This document shows, one piece after another, positions 16,452 to 25,672 of a DNA stretch of 35,807 nucleotides. The first letter of the stretch is position 1; each line of letters starts with the position of its first letter. Position numbers and translations under genes: made by a program. The stretch is from contig NZ_JARFML010000054.1 in assembly GCF_029167105.1 (NCBI RefSeq), forward strand, positions 1-35,807. Direction: 5' to 3'. This DNA is from Bradyrhizobium yuanmingense. Lineage in GTDB: Bacteria > Pseudomonadota > Alphaproteobacteria > Rhizobiales > Xanthobacteraceae. The notes under the pieces are model-generated. The model was not told the DNA's origin and searched no databases. It saw nothing but the letters and a program-made list of their open reading frames with translations.

Positions 16452-17522
16452 ATGAACGCCAAACCTTTTCCGCTCAACGCCTGGTACGCGGCCGCGTGGT
16501 CCCACGAGATAGCCCGCGATCTGTCCGCCCGCACCATCTGCGGCAAGAACGTCGTGCTCTACCGCCGCATCGACGGCCTCATCACAGCCCTAGAGGATGC
16601 CTGTTGGCACCGGCTGCTGCCGTTGTCTCTCGGACACCTGAAGGGCGACGACGTCATGTGCGGCTATCACGGGCTGGTCTTCAATTCAGCCGGGCGCTGC
16701 TCCTACATGCCCGCGCAGAAGACGATCAATCCGTCAGCCTGTGTGCGTGCCTATCCGGTCGCCGAGCGGCATCGCCTGGTATGGCTGTGGCCCGGGGATC
16801 CAGCGCTCGCGGACCCTGCCAAAATTCCGGATTTTCACTGGAACGACGGAAAGCAATGGGTCGGCGAGGGCGGCACGTTCTACCAGCTGAAATGCGACTA
16901 TCGTTTGGTGATCGACAACCTCATGGATCTCACGCACGAGACCTACGTGCACGCCGGCAGTATCGGCGACGAGGCGATCACGGCCGCGCCCTTCGATGTG
17001 ACACACACCGACGACACCGCAACGATGACGCGCTGGATGATCGACATCGAGCCGCCTCCGTTATGGGCGCGCCAGCTTGCGCGGCCGGGCCGTGTTGATC
17101 GCTGGCAGGTCGTGACGTTCCAGGCGCCGTCCGTTGTCGTTGGCGACGTCGGGGTGGCGCTGACAAATACGGGCGCCCCGCAAGGCGACCGCTCGCAGGG
17201 CGTTAGTGGCGCGTTCTTGGCGGCGATCACGCCAGAAACTGAAGCAACCTGCCACTATTTCTGGAACTTCGTCCGAGATTATCGGAAGGGTGATGCGCAG
17301 CTGACCAAAGAGCTTCAGCTTGCCCACGTCAATGGTGGAGCAGGCGTCTACGATCAGGATCACAGAATATTGGAAGCGCAGCAGGCCGCCATCGACAAGA
17401 ACCCGCGCACACCCTTCTATGACCTCAACATCGATGCCGGCGCCCTATGGGCACGACGATTGATCGACCGGATGATAACAAACGAACAGGCCAATGTCAT
17501 CGCAAACGTTGCGGCCGAGTGA
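16452..17522 (+). CDS. Rieske oxygenase, vanillate O-demethylase VanA-like
   Basis: 356 aa, the size of VanA-type terminal oxygenases. These enzymes demethylate methoxy-aromatics (vanillate to protocatechuate plus formaldehyde) or hydroxylate related rings. The Rieske [2Fe-2S] ligands are C51, H53, C70 and H73 (DACWHRLLPLSL...MCGYHGL). The usual CPH is CWH here. The mononuclear iron site is N156, D159, H162 and H167 (IDNLMDLTHETYVHAG). GGAG lies 13 nt upstream of the ATG. The reductase gene starts 10 nt after the stop, and a LysR regulator is divergent upstream. The substrate is not certain: VanA relatives also act on dicamba and other methoxy- or carboxylated aromatics. The gene is intact. 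Confidence 0.9.
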   Translation: MNAKPFPLNAWYAAAWSHEIARDLSARTICGKNVVLYRRIDGLITALEDACWHRLLPLSLGHLKGDDVMCGYHGLVFNSAGRCSYMPAQKTINPSACVRAYPVAERHRLVWLWPGDPALADPAKIPDFHWNDGKQWVGEGGTFYQLKCDYRLVIDNLMDLTHETYVHAGSIGDEAITAAPFDVTHTDDTATMTRWMIDIEPPPLWARQLARPGRVDRWQVVTFQAPSVVVGDVGVALTNTGAPQGDRSQGVSGAFLAAITPETEATCHYFWNFVRDYRKGDAQLTKELQLAHVNGGAGVYDQDHRILEAQQAAIDKNPRTPFYDLNIDAGALWARRLIDRMITNEQANVIANVAAE

Positions 17523-17532
17523 GCGAAAAAAG

Positions 17533-18552
17533 ATGGCCAAGCCGATCGAATGGACTAGCGCACGCCTTTGTGCCACGCGCGAACTCACGCCTGACGTGAG
17601 GCTCTTCGAGATCGCTCCAGACCGCCTGTTGGTGACGGCAACGCCCGGCAGTCACATCGACATCCTCATGCCAATCGACGGACGGCTGCAGGTTCGCAGC
17701 TATTCGCTGTTGGGTCCTTCTGCGGACGGACTCTATCGCATTGCCGTCAAGCGCGTTGCATCGAGCCGCGGCGGATCTGTCGGCATGTGGCGCCTCAAGG
17801 CGAGTGAACGGCTCACGGTCTCCCAGCCAAAGAACAGCTTCGAATTGAGCTACGGCCGGTCGGAATATTTGCTGGTGGCCGGCGGCATCGGTATCACGCC
17901 CATCTATCCGATTGCGCTGGCGCTGAAGCAAACGGACGCAAACTTTCGTCTGCTATATGCCGCGCGCAGCCGTCGCGACCTGGTGCTCGCGGACGAGCTT
18001 GCTCGCTATATCGGCAAACGCCTTCAGCTCTTCATAAGTGAAGAGGGACAACGCATCGACGTCGCCGACGAGATCAGCCAACTCGACGCGCAGGGTGAGC
18101 TCTATGTGTGTGGCCCGTTCGGGATGTTGCAGACCGTCAAGCGCCTATGGCGCGAGGCGGCCCGACCCGAAGCGCACCTTCGCTATGAGACGTTCGGCCA
18201 TGCGGGCAACATTGCAGACGCGCCGTTCAAAATCACGATTCCCCGATTGAGTCTAGAAATTGACGTTCCTGCCAATCGCTCCATGCTCGAGGTTCTCGAA
18301 GATGCTGGCGTCGACATGATCTTCGGTTGCCGGCGCGGAGAATGCGGCCTTTGCGTGCTGCCGATCCTGGAGGCGTCGGCGGAGGTCGATCATCGTGACG
18401 TGTTCTTCAGCAGTGAAGAGCGGGCGACGAACAGCAAGCTATGCACCTGTGTGTCGCGCGCGGCGAGCGGTAGTCTAACCCTCGATACGCCCGATCGAGC
18501 GCGGATCCTGCGTCATGCCGCGCGTGGTGTAGGTCCGCAAGACCCCCGCTAG
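17533..18552 (+). CDS. Ferredoxin-NADH reductase of Rieske system, VanB-like
   Basis: 339 aa from the ATG at 17533. It passes electrons from NAD(P)H through flavin and a plant-type [2Fe-2S] centre to the oxygenase encoded just upstream. The N-terminal FNR domain has the flavin motif RSYSLL (55-60); the nucleotide-binding domain has VAGGIGITP (115-123) and YVCGPFGML (191-199). The C-terminal ferredoxin domain has C266, C271, C274 and C304 (FGCRRGECGLCVLPI...KLCTC). This order matches VanB and phthalate dioxygenase reductase. It is slightly longer than VanB (about 315-320) owing to a C-terminal tail. Together with the preceding gene it should form a functional two-component oxygenase. Confidence 0.93.
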   Translation: MAKPIEWTSARLCATRELTPDVRLFEIAPDRLLVTATPGSHIDILMPIDGRLQVRSYSLLGPSADGLYRIAVKRVASSRGGSVGMWRLKASERLTVSQPKNSFELSYGRSEYLLVAGGIGITPIYPIALALKQTDANFRLLYAARSRRDLVLADELARYIGKRLQLFISEEGQRIDVADEISQLDAQGELYVCGPFGMLQTVKRLWREAARPEAHLRYETFGHAGNIADAPFKITIPRLSLEIDVPANRSMLEVLEDAGVDMIFGCRRGECGLCVLPILEASAEVDHRDVFFSSEERATNSKLCTCVSRAASGSLTLDTPDRARILRHAARGVGPQDPR

Positions 18553-19976
18553 CCCACGCGCGACGAACGCGCCGCCGATCACGGCGCAAGCAATCTCTCG
18601 ACTGCGGCCTTTTCCATCATGCGGCTCACCCTCGGTCGGGAAGGAACGCTACAAGAAACCCGCCGCTCTTGGAGAGTTGATGGCGGATCGAGACGAATTG
18701 CGACGACAAACGCCGTCGACACTGATGGAGATCAGTATCAGAAATGAAAGCTTGGGTAGAGGATGGCGGCGCTTTCCGAACAATTCGCGACATTAGTCCA
18801 AGGTCGTGCACAATCCAGCGAAGGCGTGTTACACTGACACAATCGTTATACAAAGCGCAATCGCGACGGCGATTTCGATGGCGGGCTTTTGTCAAAACTC
18901 ACCGAGTCCATGAGCGGAAGACGCCAAAGCAGGTACAGGAGCAGTCTGCTCTAATCCAGATCCGCGGCCACAAAAGTGAGCTACCGACTTGAACGGCCAA
19001 GTTTCCAGCATTTCAGCACCACCTCTGCTGATGCAGCTGCTCGAGCGGGTGAACGTCGGCAACGCTTGTTTGGCAGGACTGTGCATCATGATCACAATGG
19101 ATTGTTGTGAACGGTGCAGGAAGCACACCCAAGATAGGGCAGAGAGGAAGCGGAGTAAAAGCGACCTGTGCTGTAAGAGGGCGCTCGACCGCCAGTCAGA
19201 AGACCTAGCGAGCAAAGAACCCAGGCCGACCAAAAAAGGATAACATACCTGCTCGAGGCCATCGACAATGTGACGACCGCGAACTCGCGGTCGTGCTCGT
19301 CAGCGCTTCCTTGATTAGCCGCTCGACGAGCGGTTCACGTTGGATTGTCGCAGCCCACCAGGATCGGCAGTGGCCGTTAGCATCCATCTGTGAGACCATT
19401 CTATTGGCACAGCGCAAGTCTGGCGCATCTCTTGTCGGCAAACCTTGGTATAGGTTTAGCGACCTATTCTATATCGCCCGCGAACCCTTGTAGAGTTGAG
19501 ACAGCTGTCGAGTTGTTTGTACTTTCGACGTCGAAGCGGAATCATCTGAACTCGACGTGCGGCACCAAGCCGGAATCTGACTTGATGCGTTTGGTGGACG
19601 TTGTTAACTGCCAATGGGGCGTGAGCACGAAGGTGATAGAACTAGGCGGACCCACCTTCGTGTTGGGGCTCTATCAACGCTCGTTTTCGTGCCTGCAGAA
19701 GCCTGATGCCGATGAACTTTGGATAAAGGCTGATGCGGCCGGGCTGGTTTCTAAGCGTTTTCTTCGGATTTGCTCAGGCGCTCTGCTCTAGTGTTTCGAG
19801 CTGGCCACCGGGCGATGAACCCAGGGAGCGCGTGCGGCCCATCAACACGAACTTTTAGAGCGAGTGATCCGTCTTTCCTCATGTGCGGGCATAATGGCAG
19901 TCGCCGCATTTATCAATGTGGCGGTGGCCCGGGTCTGCTTGCGAACTGAATTAGTCTTCTGAATCTGAGCGTCGCG
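18553..19976. other. 1.4-kb region without an assignable gene
   Basis: Frames are short and overlapping on both strands. The longest (19390-19791 plus, 18892-19233 minus) show no family resemblance. An RND permease usually follows its membrane-fusion-protein gene, but nothing like one is recognisable here. The only structured element noticed is the pair of palindromes at 19273-19294 and near 19321. Confidence 0.35.
19273..19294. repeat. 10-bp perfect inverted repeat
   Basis: ACGACCGCGA and TCGCGGTCGT are exact reverse complements with a 2-nt spacer. A second, smaller palindrome (CCGCTCG-A-CGAGCGG) follows about 26 bp later. There is no T-run, so these are not intrinsic terminators. They could be operators or a hairpin in a transcript. 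Confidence 0.5.
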
Positions 19977-22900
19977 ATGGCATTTACCGAGCTTTTCATA
20001 AAACGTCCGGTCTTATCTGTTGTGGTCAGTCTTCTGATCCTGCTGATAGGTCTTCGCGCGGCCACCGTTTTGCCGGTTCGACAGTATCCCAAGCTATCGA
20101 ACACGGTCGTCAATATCACGACCTCTTATCCAGGCGCGTCCGCTGACATGATTCAGGGGTTCATCACGGCTCCGTTGGAGCGAGCTGTCGCTTCCGCCGA
20201 GGGCGTCGACTACATAACGTCCTCCTCCGTGCTCGGTACCTCGACGATCCAGGTTTACGTCAAACTCAACTTCGATCCAAATGAGGCGCTCACCGAGGTC
20301 CTGTCGAAGGTCAACTCGGTCAGATATTTAATCCCCAAGGAATCGAACGATCCGGTCGTCACCAAATCTTCCGGTCAGACGACAGCTGTCATGTATATCG
20401 GCTTCTCAAGCGAAGAACTGACGGCCAGCGCGATCTCCGACTATCTCTCGCGCGTGGTACAACCGGTTCTGTCCACCGTAGACGGCGTCGCAGCCGCAGA
20501 CATTCTGGGCGGCCAAAGTTTTGCGATGCGGCTATGGCTCGATCCCGCGAGAATGGCGGGACACGACGTATCTCCAGCTGATGTTTCGGCTGCAATCACA
20601 GCTAATAACTTCCAGGCCGCGGCCGGACAGGCTAAGGGCTATTTCATCGTCTCTGACGTGACGGCCAATACAGATCTGCGAAGTGTCGACGAGTTCAAGA
20701 ACATGGTGGTCAAAGCCAAAGAAGACGGCTTTGTTCGCATAGGGGACATCGCAACAGCTGAGCTTGCTGCACAGACCGCGGACGTCAGCGTCGCTATGAA
20801 CGGCGAGCACGCAATCTTTATCGGCGTGCAGGCGAGCCCGCAAGGCAATCCGTTGAACATCGTGCGAGGCGTTCGGGAATTGCTTCCAGAAATCGAGCGT
20901 AACCTGCCGCCATCGGTGAAAATGAAAGTGGCATACGACTCCACAAAATTCATTCAATCGTCGATCGCTGAGGTGGAGAAGACGCTTATTGAGTCCGTCG
21001 CTATCGTTGTGCTGGTGATCTTTCTGTTTCTCGCCTCGCTGCGGTCGGTCATCATCCCTGTCGTCACCATTCCGCTGTCGCTCGTCGGCGTCTGCAGCAT
21101 GATGCTGGCACTGGGCTTTTCATTCAATCTCCTGACCCTCCTCGCAATGGTGCTTGCGATCGGTCTCGTGGTCGACGACGCGATCGTCGTGGTGGAGAAT
21201 ATTCATCGCCATCTGGAAGCAGGAGCGACGCCGACGCAGGCCGCAAAGGAAGGGGCGCGCGAGATCGTCGGTCCGGTCGTTTCGATGACGATTACACTGG
21301 CCGCTGTCTACGTGCCGATAGGCTTTCTCGGCGGCCTCACCGGTGCGCTATTTCGTGAATTCGCGTTTACGTTGGCGGGGTCGGTGATCGTATCCGGCGT
21401 GATCGCGTTGACGCTGTCGCCGATGATGTGCTCGGTTTTGCTGAAGAGTGCTGAGGAGGGGCGGTTTGCAACATTCGTAAATCGCATGTTCGGCGCCGTG
21501 ACACAGTGGTACGGCCGCAAACTCGATCGATCGCTCGACTATCGCCCGATTACCGGTCTGTTTGCGGTGACTATGCTAGGCCTCGTCGGCTTTCTTTATA
21601 TGCATACATCTAAGGAACTCGCCCCCGAGGAGGATCAGGGCATCCTTTTTGTACTAACTAAGGCACCTAAATACGCCAATATCGACTATCTCGACTATTA
21701 CGGCGCCAAGGTCGACAAAGCGTTTCAGAAGTTTCCCGAGACCGACTTGCGTTTCGTGGTTAACGGCACCAACGGTGCGCAGGGCGGTATGGCCGGCATG
21801 TTGCTCAAGCCTTGGGACGAGCGCAAACGATCATCGCTCGCGCTGAAGTCGTTAGTGCAGGCGGAGCTGTCCAAGAATGAAGGCATTAATGCATTTGCCT
21901 TTAGCCTGCCGCCACTTCCGGGCGGTTCAGGCGGCTTGCCGGTGCAAATGGTGATCAACTCGACGCAGGGTTTCCAACCCATCTATGAACAAATGTCGAA
22001 GTTGAAGGATGCCGCGCGCCAGAGCGGTTTGTTTATGGTCAGCGACTCTGACCTTGAGTTCAACCAGCCAGTGGTGCGAATCAGGGTAGATCGATCTAAG
22101 GCCAATGGCCTAGGCATCACCATGCAGAACATCGGGAGCGCGCTCGCGACCCTACTTGGGGGAAACTTCGTCAACCGTTTCAACCTAGAGGGACGCTCCT
22201 ACCAGGTGATCCCGCAGGTGCCGCGTGAGCACCGGCTGACCCCAGAATCACTCGGGAATTTCTATGTAAAAGCTGCGACGGGCGCGATGCTGCCCCTGTC
22301 AACTGTGGTCTCCATTGAGACTGCGACCGATCCCAACGCGCTCACCCGCTACAATCAACTCAACTCTGCAACCTTCCAAGCCGTACCGATGCCCGGCGTC
22401 ACGATCGGTCAAGCTGTGGACTTCCTGGACGAGATGGCAAAGGAACTGCCCGCAGGCTACAACCACGACTTTCTCGCCGATGCCCGCCAGTATGTGCGGG
22501 AAGGTAACCAACTTGCCATCACCTTTGCGTTTGCACTCATCATCATTTTCTTGGTGCTTGCAGCGCAGTTCGAAAGTCTACGCGATCCTCTCATCATCAT
22601 GGTCAGCGTGCCGATGGCAATCGTCGGCGCTTTAATTCCGCTATTTTTTGGCGCGGCGACGATGAACATCTACACTCAGGTCGGACTGCTGACGCTGGTC
22701 GGGCTGATTTCTAAGCATGGTATCCTGATGGTCGAATTTGCCAATGAGATGCAGATCAAGAAGAGACTTGATCGTCGCTCGGCCATCGAGGTGGCGGCGC
22801 GCGTCCGACTCCGTCCAATCTTGATGACCACTGCGGCCATGGTCACGGGCCTTTTTCCCTTATTGACGGCAACGGGTGCTGGCGCCGCGAGCCGCTTCTC

Positions 22901-23054
22901 GATTGGGCTGGTGGTCGTAGCAGGCATTGCTATCGGCACGCTGTTCACGTTATTCGTGCTGCCGGCGGTCTATGTCGCGATCGCGTCGGATCACAGACCT
23001 GACGCGAGTGCGCGCCCCGAGAAGGCCGCCGAGCTCGACCTCATAGTCAGCTGA
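19977..23054 (+). CDS. RND-family (HAE1) efflux permease, AcrB/NolG-like
   Basis: 1025 aa, full length for an inner-membrane RND proton antiporter. TM1 is near residues 10-30 (FIKRPVLSVVVSLLILLIGL). The first periplasmic loop starts with TTSYPGASADMIQGFITAPL. TM2-TM6 lie around 340-480, including the proton-relay DD in AIGLVVDDAIVVVENIHRH (TM4). The second half repeats the fold, with TM7 near 525, a second loop, and TM8-12 in 855-1010 (LAITFAFALIIIFLVLAAQF, QVGLLTLVGLISKHGILMV). Such pumps need a periplasmic adaptor and an outer-membrane channel, and neither is encoded beside it. Rhizobial nolFGHI encodes a related nodulation-linked pump, so NolG-like is a reasonable label, but substrate and symbiotic role are not shown. 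The nod box begins about 400 bp downstream, not upstream. Confidence 0.93.
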   Translation: MAFTELFIKRPVLSVVVSLLILLIGLRAATVLPVRQYPKLSNTVVNITTSYPGASADMIQGFITAPLERAVASAEGVDYITSSSVLGTSTIQVYVKLNFDPNEALTEVLSKVNSVRYLIPKESNDPVVTKSSGQTTAVMYIGFSSEELTASAISDYLSRVVQPVLSTVDGVAAADILGGQSFAMRLWLDPARMAGHDVSPADVSAAITANNFQAAAGQAKGYFIVSDVTANTDLRSVDEFKNMVVKAKEDGFVRIGDIATAELAAQTADVSVAMNGEHAIFIGVQASPQGNPLNIVRGVRELLPEIERNLPPSVKMKVAYDSTKFIQSSIAEVEKTLIESVAIVVLVIFLFLASLRSVIIPVVTIPLSLVGVCSMMLALGFSFNLLTLLAMVLAIGLVVDDAIVVVENIHRHLEAGATPTQAAKEGAREIVGPVVSMTITLAAVYVPIGFLGGLTGALFREFAFTLAGSVIVSGVIALTLSPMMCSVLLKSAEEGRFATFVNRMFGAVTQWYGRKLDRSLDYRPITGLFAVTMLGLVGFLYMHTSKELAPEEDQGILFVLTKAPKYANIDYLDYYGAKVDKAFQKFPETDLRFVVNGTNGAQGGMAGMLLKPWDERKRSSLALKSLVQAELSKNEGINAFAFSLPPLPGGSGGLPVQMVINSTQGFQPIYEQMSKLKDAARQSGLFMVSDSDLEFNQPVVRIRVDRSKANGLGITMQNIGSALATLLGGNFVNRFNLEGRSYQVIPQVPREHRLTPESLGNFYVKAATGAMLPLSTVVSIETATDPNALTRYNQLNSATFQAVPMPGVTIGQAVDFLDEMAKELPAGYNHDFLADARQYVREGNQLAITFAFALIIIFLVLAAQFESLRDPLIIMVSVPMAIVGALIPLFFGAATMNIYTQVGLLTLVGLISKHGILMVEFANEMQIKKRLDRRSAIEVAARVRLRPILMTTAAMVTGLFPLLTATGAGAASRFSIGLVVVAGIAIGTLFTLFVLPAVYVAIASDHRPDASARPEKAAELDLIVS

Positions 23055-23450
23055 TCCACCTCGCCAGTGATGACCCCTGATGATAAACCCGCGTTCGCTT
23101 GTTGCTTCTCTAGGTAACGGGGCTGCTCGTCTATCCGAGGCGTGACCATCCTGAGGTGGTTGCAATTCGTGGCGCGGAGGGACACGAAAGGTGATCTGCG
23201 GCTGCGGCGCCTCGTCTCGATCTATCGCTGCTCGCGGAGAGTATGGCAGGCCGGTCGAGCGCGAAGCGTATGACCAATAGCTTCGGAAGTTACAGTGCGA
23301 GACGACCGCTGCGTGTGGAGCTGACGATGCCCCCCGTGATTCACCGCTTGCAAGAGCCTTTTCACTCATTATGCAGATTGAGTTCGATCCTGACAGGCGG
23401 TGCTAGGGTATGCGCATCCCTAAACACAAAATGCCAACGACCGCGAAATG
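23055..23450. other. Spacer between RND gene and nod box
   Basis: About 400 bp with no recognisable gene. The small plus-strand frame 23243-23515 crosses the nod box and has no coding character. No clear intrinsic terminator follows the RND gene. Confidence 0.35.
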
Positions 23451-23497
23451 ATCCACCGTGTAGATGCCGCCCATCAATACAATCGATTTTACCAACT
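23451..23497 (+). promoter_or_regulatory. nod box (NodD-binding site)
   Basis: The element aligns along its full 47 bp with the rhizobial nod box consensus. ATCCACCGTGTAGATG at the left end fits ATCCAYNNYRYRGATG, ATC follows at the expected spacing, and ACAATCGATTTTACCAA at the right end is essentially exact. By eye about three fixed positions differ: one in the AAAC block and two at the extreme 3' end. Orientation is rightward. LysR-type NodD activates transcription from such boxes with plant flavonoids. No nod gene follows. Confidence 0.9.
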
Positions 23498-23920
23498 TTG
23501 CAGGATGTCGCATAGCAATAACATCGGAAGAAAACAGCCGACGATCGTATCGGGATGGTTATCGATCTGCCTTCGCGGGGAGAAACATTGCCGGTGTACG
23601 TCGCGTCTAGCCACGGGCTCGTACGGTCCGGCGACGTTTCCAGGTGGTCTCTCGCCTAACACCGCGGGTTCGCAGCGGCGGGCAAAGGGCTGCGGTCGGT
23701 CGCCATATTTTTCGTAGCGACGAGTATCAGGCCGAATTCCTTGAGCCCTGATTCAGTCGAACGAAAAGGCCAGATTTCATTTGGACTGGATTTTGGTCTT
23801 CTGTGGTTAAAGCTAGCGGCGAATGCCCTCGCCGCAATTCGACCGTCGGCAGGAGCCCTCCCTCTGCCGACGGAAGCTGGCGCGATGTGTAACAGCGTCG
23901 CTCCTTCCGAGACTGACTTA
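23498..23920 (+). other. Region downstream of the nod box, no recognised gene
   Basis: The predicted NodD-driven transcript would cross this stretch and meet the terminator at 23921. The only small frame of note begins at 23554 (MVIDLPSRGETLPVYV...SLA, 34 codons), which I do not recognise. The frame 23741-24364 runs through the terminator hairpin and antisense to the zinc-finger gene and is judged spurious. It may be a short untranslated or micro-protein transcript, or the scar of a lost nod gene. Confidence 0.4.
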
Positions 23921-23952
23921 AGCCCGGCCGCCAAAAGTGGTCGGGCTTCTTT
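23921..23952 (+). terminator. Rho-independent terminator
   Basis: AGCCCGGCC (23921-23929) pairs with GGTCGGGCT (23939-23947), one G-T pair and otherwise exact, around a 9-nt loop. It is followed by TCTTTTG, a T-rich tail for rightward transcription. It lies about 425 bp after the nod box and before the leftward zinc-finger gene. Confidence 0.65.
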
Positions 23953-24223
23953 TGTCCGTCGAGTACTGGCGACAGCACGAAATGGGCTAATCTTGAGATC
24001 AACGAGTGCTGTCCCTCCTGCGGGTGTCTGTGCGGCATGCATTTTCAAAACGCACGCGTTCGCAAAATCATGCTGGCTGCTTGTTGTTCGGCAGTCTTTA
24101 CCGGTACGTTGGCGTGGTGACTGCCTGACGTTCCGCCAAGCCTTCTTGGTTCAGTATTATTGTTTTGGCACCAAGCTAGAGATGACTTGGAATACGCTTG
24201 AGCTAGTCCTCTCCACCGTAGCG

Positions 24224-24400
24224 CTACTTGTCCGGCGAGGACTTGTTCTCCTCACGGATGATGTCCATGCAGAGCTCGACGCACTCGTCGCAGATGCAGA
24301 CCGTGGAAGCCGCGATCAGTTTGCGGACTTCGTGCTGGCTCTTGCCGCAGAGCGAGCAATATAGCCTGTTGTTGGAGTCGCTCGTGCCGACCTTACTCAT
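24224..24400 (-). CDS. Stand-alone ClpX-type C4 zinc finger protein
   Basis: 58 aa from the ATG at 24400 (MSKVGTSDSNN); the frame is open to 24442. It is almost a copy of the N-terminal zinc-binding domain of ClpX: YCSLCGKSQHEVRKLIA then CICDECVELCMDIIREE. The zinc cysteines are C15, C18, C37 and C40. In ClpX this domain dimerises and binds substrates and adaptors, and the AAA+ ATPase follows. Here the protein stops directly after the finger. Small genes of this kind occur in rhizobia; a role as adaptor or competitor for ClpXP would be a guess. A good sigma-54 promoter match lies just upstream. Confidence 0.85.
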   Translation of the reverse strand: MSKVGTSDSNNRLYCSLCGKSQHEVRKLIAASTVCICDECVELCMDIIREENKSSPDK

Positions 24401-24473
24401 TCGTGTCTCCATCAGCGGTTCGAGTCCGCTCGATTGCTCCAAGCCGACGCGGTCGGCACGAAGCCTAAGGAGA

Positions 24474-24489
24474 GCAAATTTCGTACCAA
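24474..24489 (-). promoter_or_regulatory. Sigma-54 (-24/-12) promoter of the zinc-finger gene
   Basis: The minus strand reads TTTGGTACGAAATTTGCT. GG (24487-24486) and GC (24475-24474) are ten bases apart. Against TGGCACG-N4-TTGCT the only departure is one T in place of C. The predicted start point near 24463 is about 60 nt before the ATG at 24400. A TGT-N10-ACA site exists upstream at 24698-24713, but about 240 bp away, farther than usual for NifA. Confidence 0.62.
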
Positions 24490-24957
24490 ATATGGCCGTA
24501 CGCGTTACATCCCGTGCGATTCACAGCCACGCGGTTCTCCCGCGATCATAGTCGATCTATCGTAGCCAACCATGTTGTCACTGGCGCCAACCGTCGCCGG
24601 GGCCCAGCCGCCTCCCGTGCTGAGATAAAGACTATCGTCCTGCTGGGCTTCGATTGCGGCGAGGTCGTGGGTGTCATTCGGCCCTTTAGTTGCGGTTTGT
24701 TGTCTAGCTTACATAGTCGTCCGTGAACAAGGCTCTAGGCCATTGAGCGGGAGTCGTTTTCCCGATCGAGGACCGTTTGAGATTGCAGGGATTGGAAGGT
24801 AGAGGCCGCCAACTCCCTGCAATTCGTTTGTGGATTGAACGAAGCGGCTGGCGCGGCATTGTTTGTTGCTGGAGTGGGGAGTGCCAGCAACCTTCGTCAC
24901 TCTCGGCAGGCGGTGGTTCGAATCAAGAGAGACCGTGCAGTCGGATCGACAACGATG

Positions 24958-25494
24958 GCGACCAACAACATCGCGACACATCCAAGGGACGATGCCGGGG
25001 CGATTTTCCGCAACGCCGTATGGGAGCAGCTTGCCAAAGAGTATCAGCTCCAGGCCTGTGAGCAACGCATCCTCGAGGAGGCCAGACAGGCAGGCCTGAA
25101 GCATGGCATCAGCGTGCCGTTGTTTGGACTGGCAGGACGGCTATCAATGGTTCATTCGCGTCCTGTTTTGATGATGCCGATCCTGAAGGTCGCGTGGTGC
25201 GGCTCAAAGCGCTGGCTTGGCACTTCCATATTGCATTTGCGGAGATTGCCAAGCCCTCAAACAGTGCCCGCGATAGCAAGGTGAGCCTAGATCAGAGCGC
25301 GAGAAAGATTGCCTGCGCTGGGTGGTGAAAGGAAAATCGTCCTGGGAAATCGCAAAGATCCTGAATATCAGCGAGAATACAGTGAACTTTCACCTTAAAA
25401 ATGCAATTCGAAAGCTCGGCACGACAAACCGCATGCCATCGCCAAGGCGATTCGTCTTAGTCTGATTTCGGCGCCGATGCCGATGGTCGCCTAG
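24958..25494 (+). pseudogene. LuxR-family quorum-sensing regulator, multiply frameshifted
   Basis: Pieces in shifting frames rebuild most of a LuxR-type autoinducer-binding regulator. ACEQRILEEARQAGLKHGIS and VPLFG give the sensor domain. After a shift near 25150, FASCFDDADPEGRVVRLKAL and AWHFHIAFAEIAKPSNS continue it. After a shift near 25290, SEREKDCLRWVVKGKSSWEI and AKILNISENTVNFHLKNAIR, then KLGTTNR, give the C-terminal HTH. After a shift near 25430, HAIAKAIRLSLI closes it. At least three indels break the frame. The part before about 25040 is not matched. No luxI-type synthase gene is in the window. Confidence 0.82.
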
Positions 25495-25566
25495 CCGGGG
25501 ACCTCCGGCTCGCGACACTTTGCCACGCGCGTGGTGATCTGATCACGTCAGAGGAGGAGCAATCGC

Positions 25567-25672
25567 GGATGGGCTTCCCGGCGACGATCCGCGTCGATCA
25601 GGGCAGCGAGTTCGTGTGATCTTGACTTGTGGGCCTAACAGCGCGGCATCACGCTGGACTTCTCGCGGCCCG
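25567..25672 (+). pseudogene. IS3-family transposase (orfB) fragment
   Basis: The plus strand reads GFPATIRVDQGSEFV, then a stop, then LDLWA, another stop and QRGITLDFSRPG. This is the second catalytic Asp region of the same IS3-type transposase that is better preserved at 28611-29290. Two in-frame or near-frame stops show that it is a dead scrap. Confidence 0.75.

Noticed and set aside
23741..24364. 207-codon plus-strand frame
   Set aside because: It runs through the terminator hairpin and is antisense to the zinc-finger gene; no family resemblance.
24698..24713. TGT-TGTCTAGCTT-ACA, a perfect NifA-type pattern
   Set aside because: About 240 bp from the nearest -24/-12 element, and the pattern occurs by chance about once per 4 kb; not listed as a functional site.
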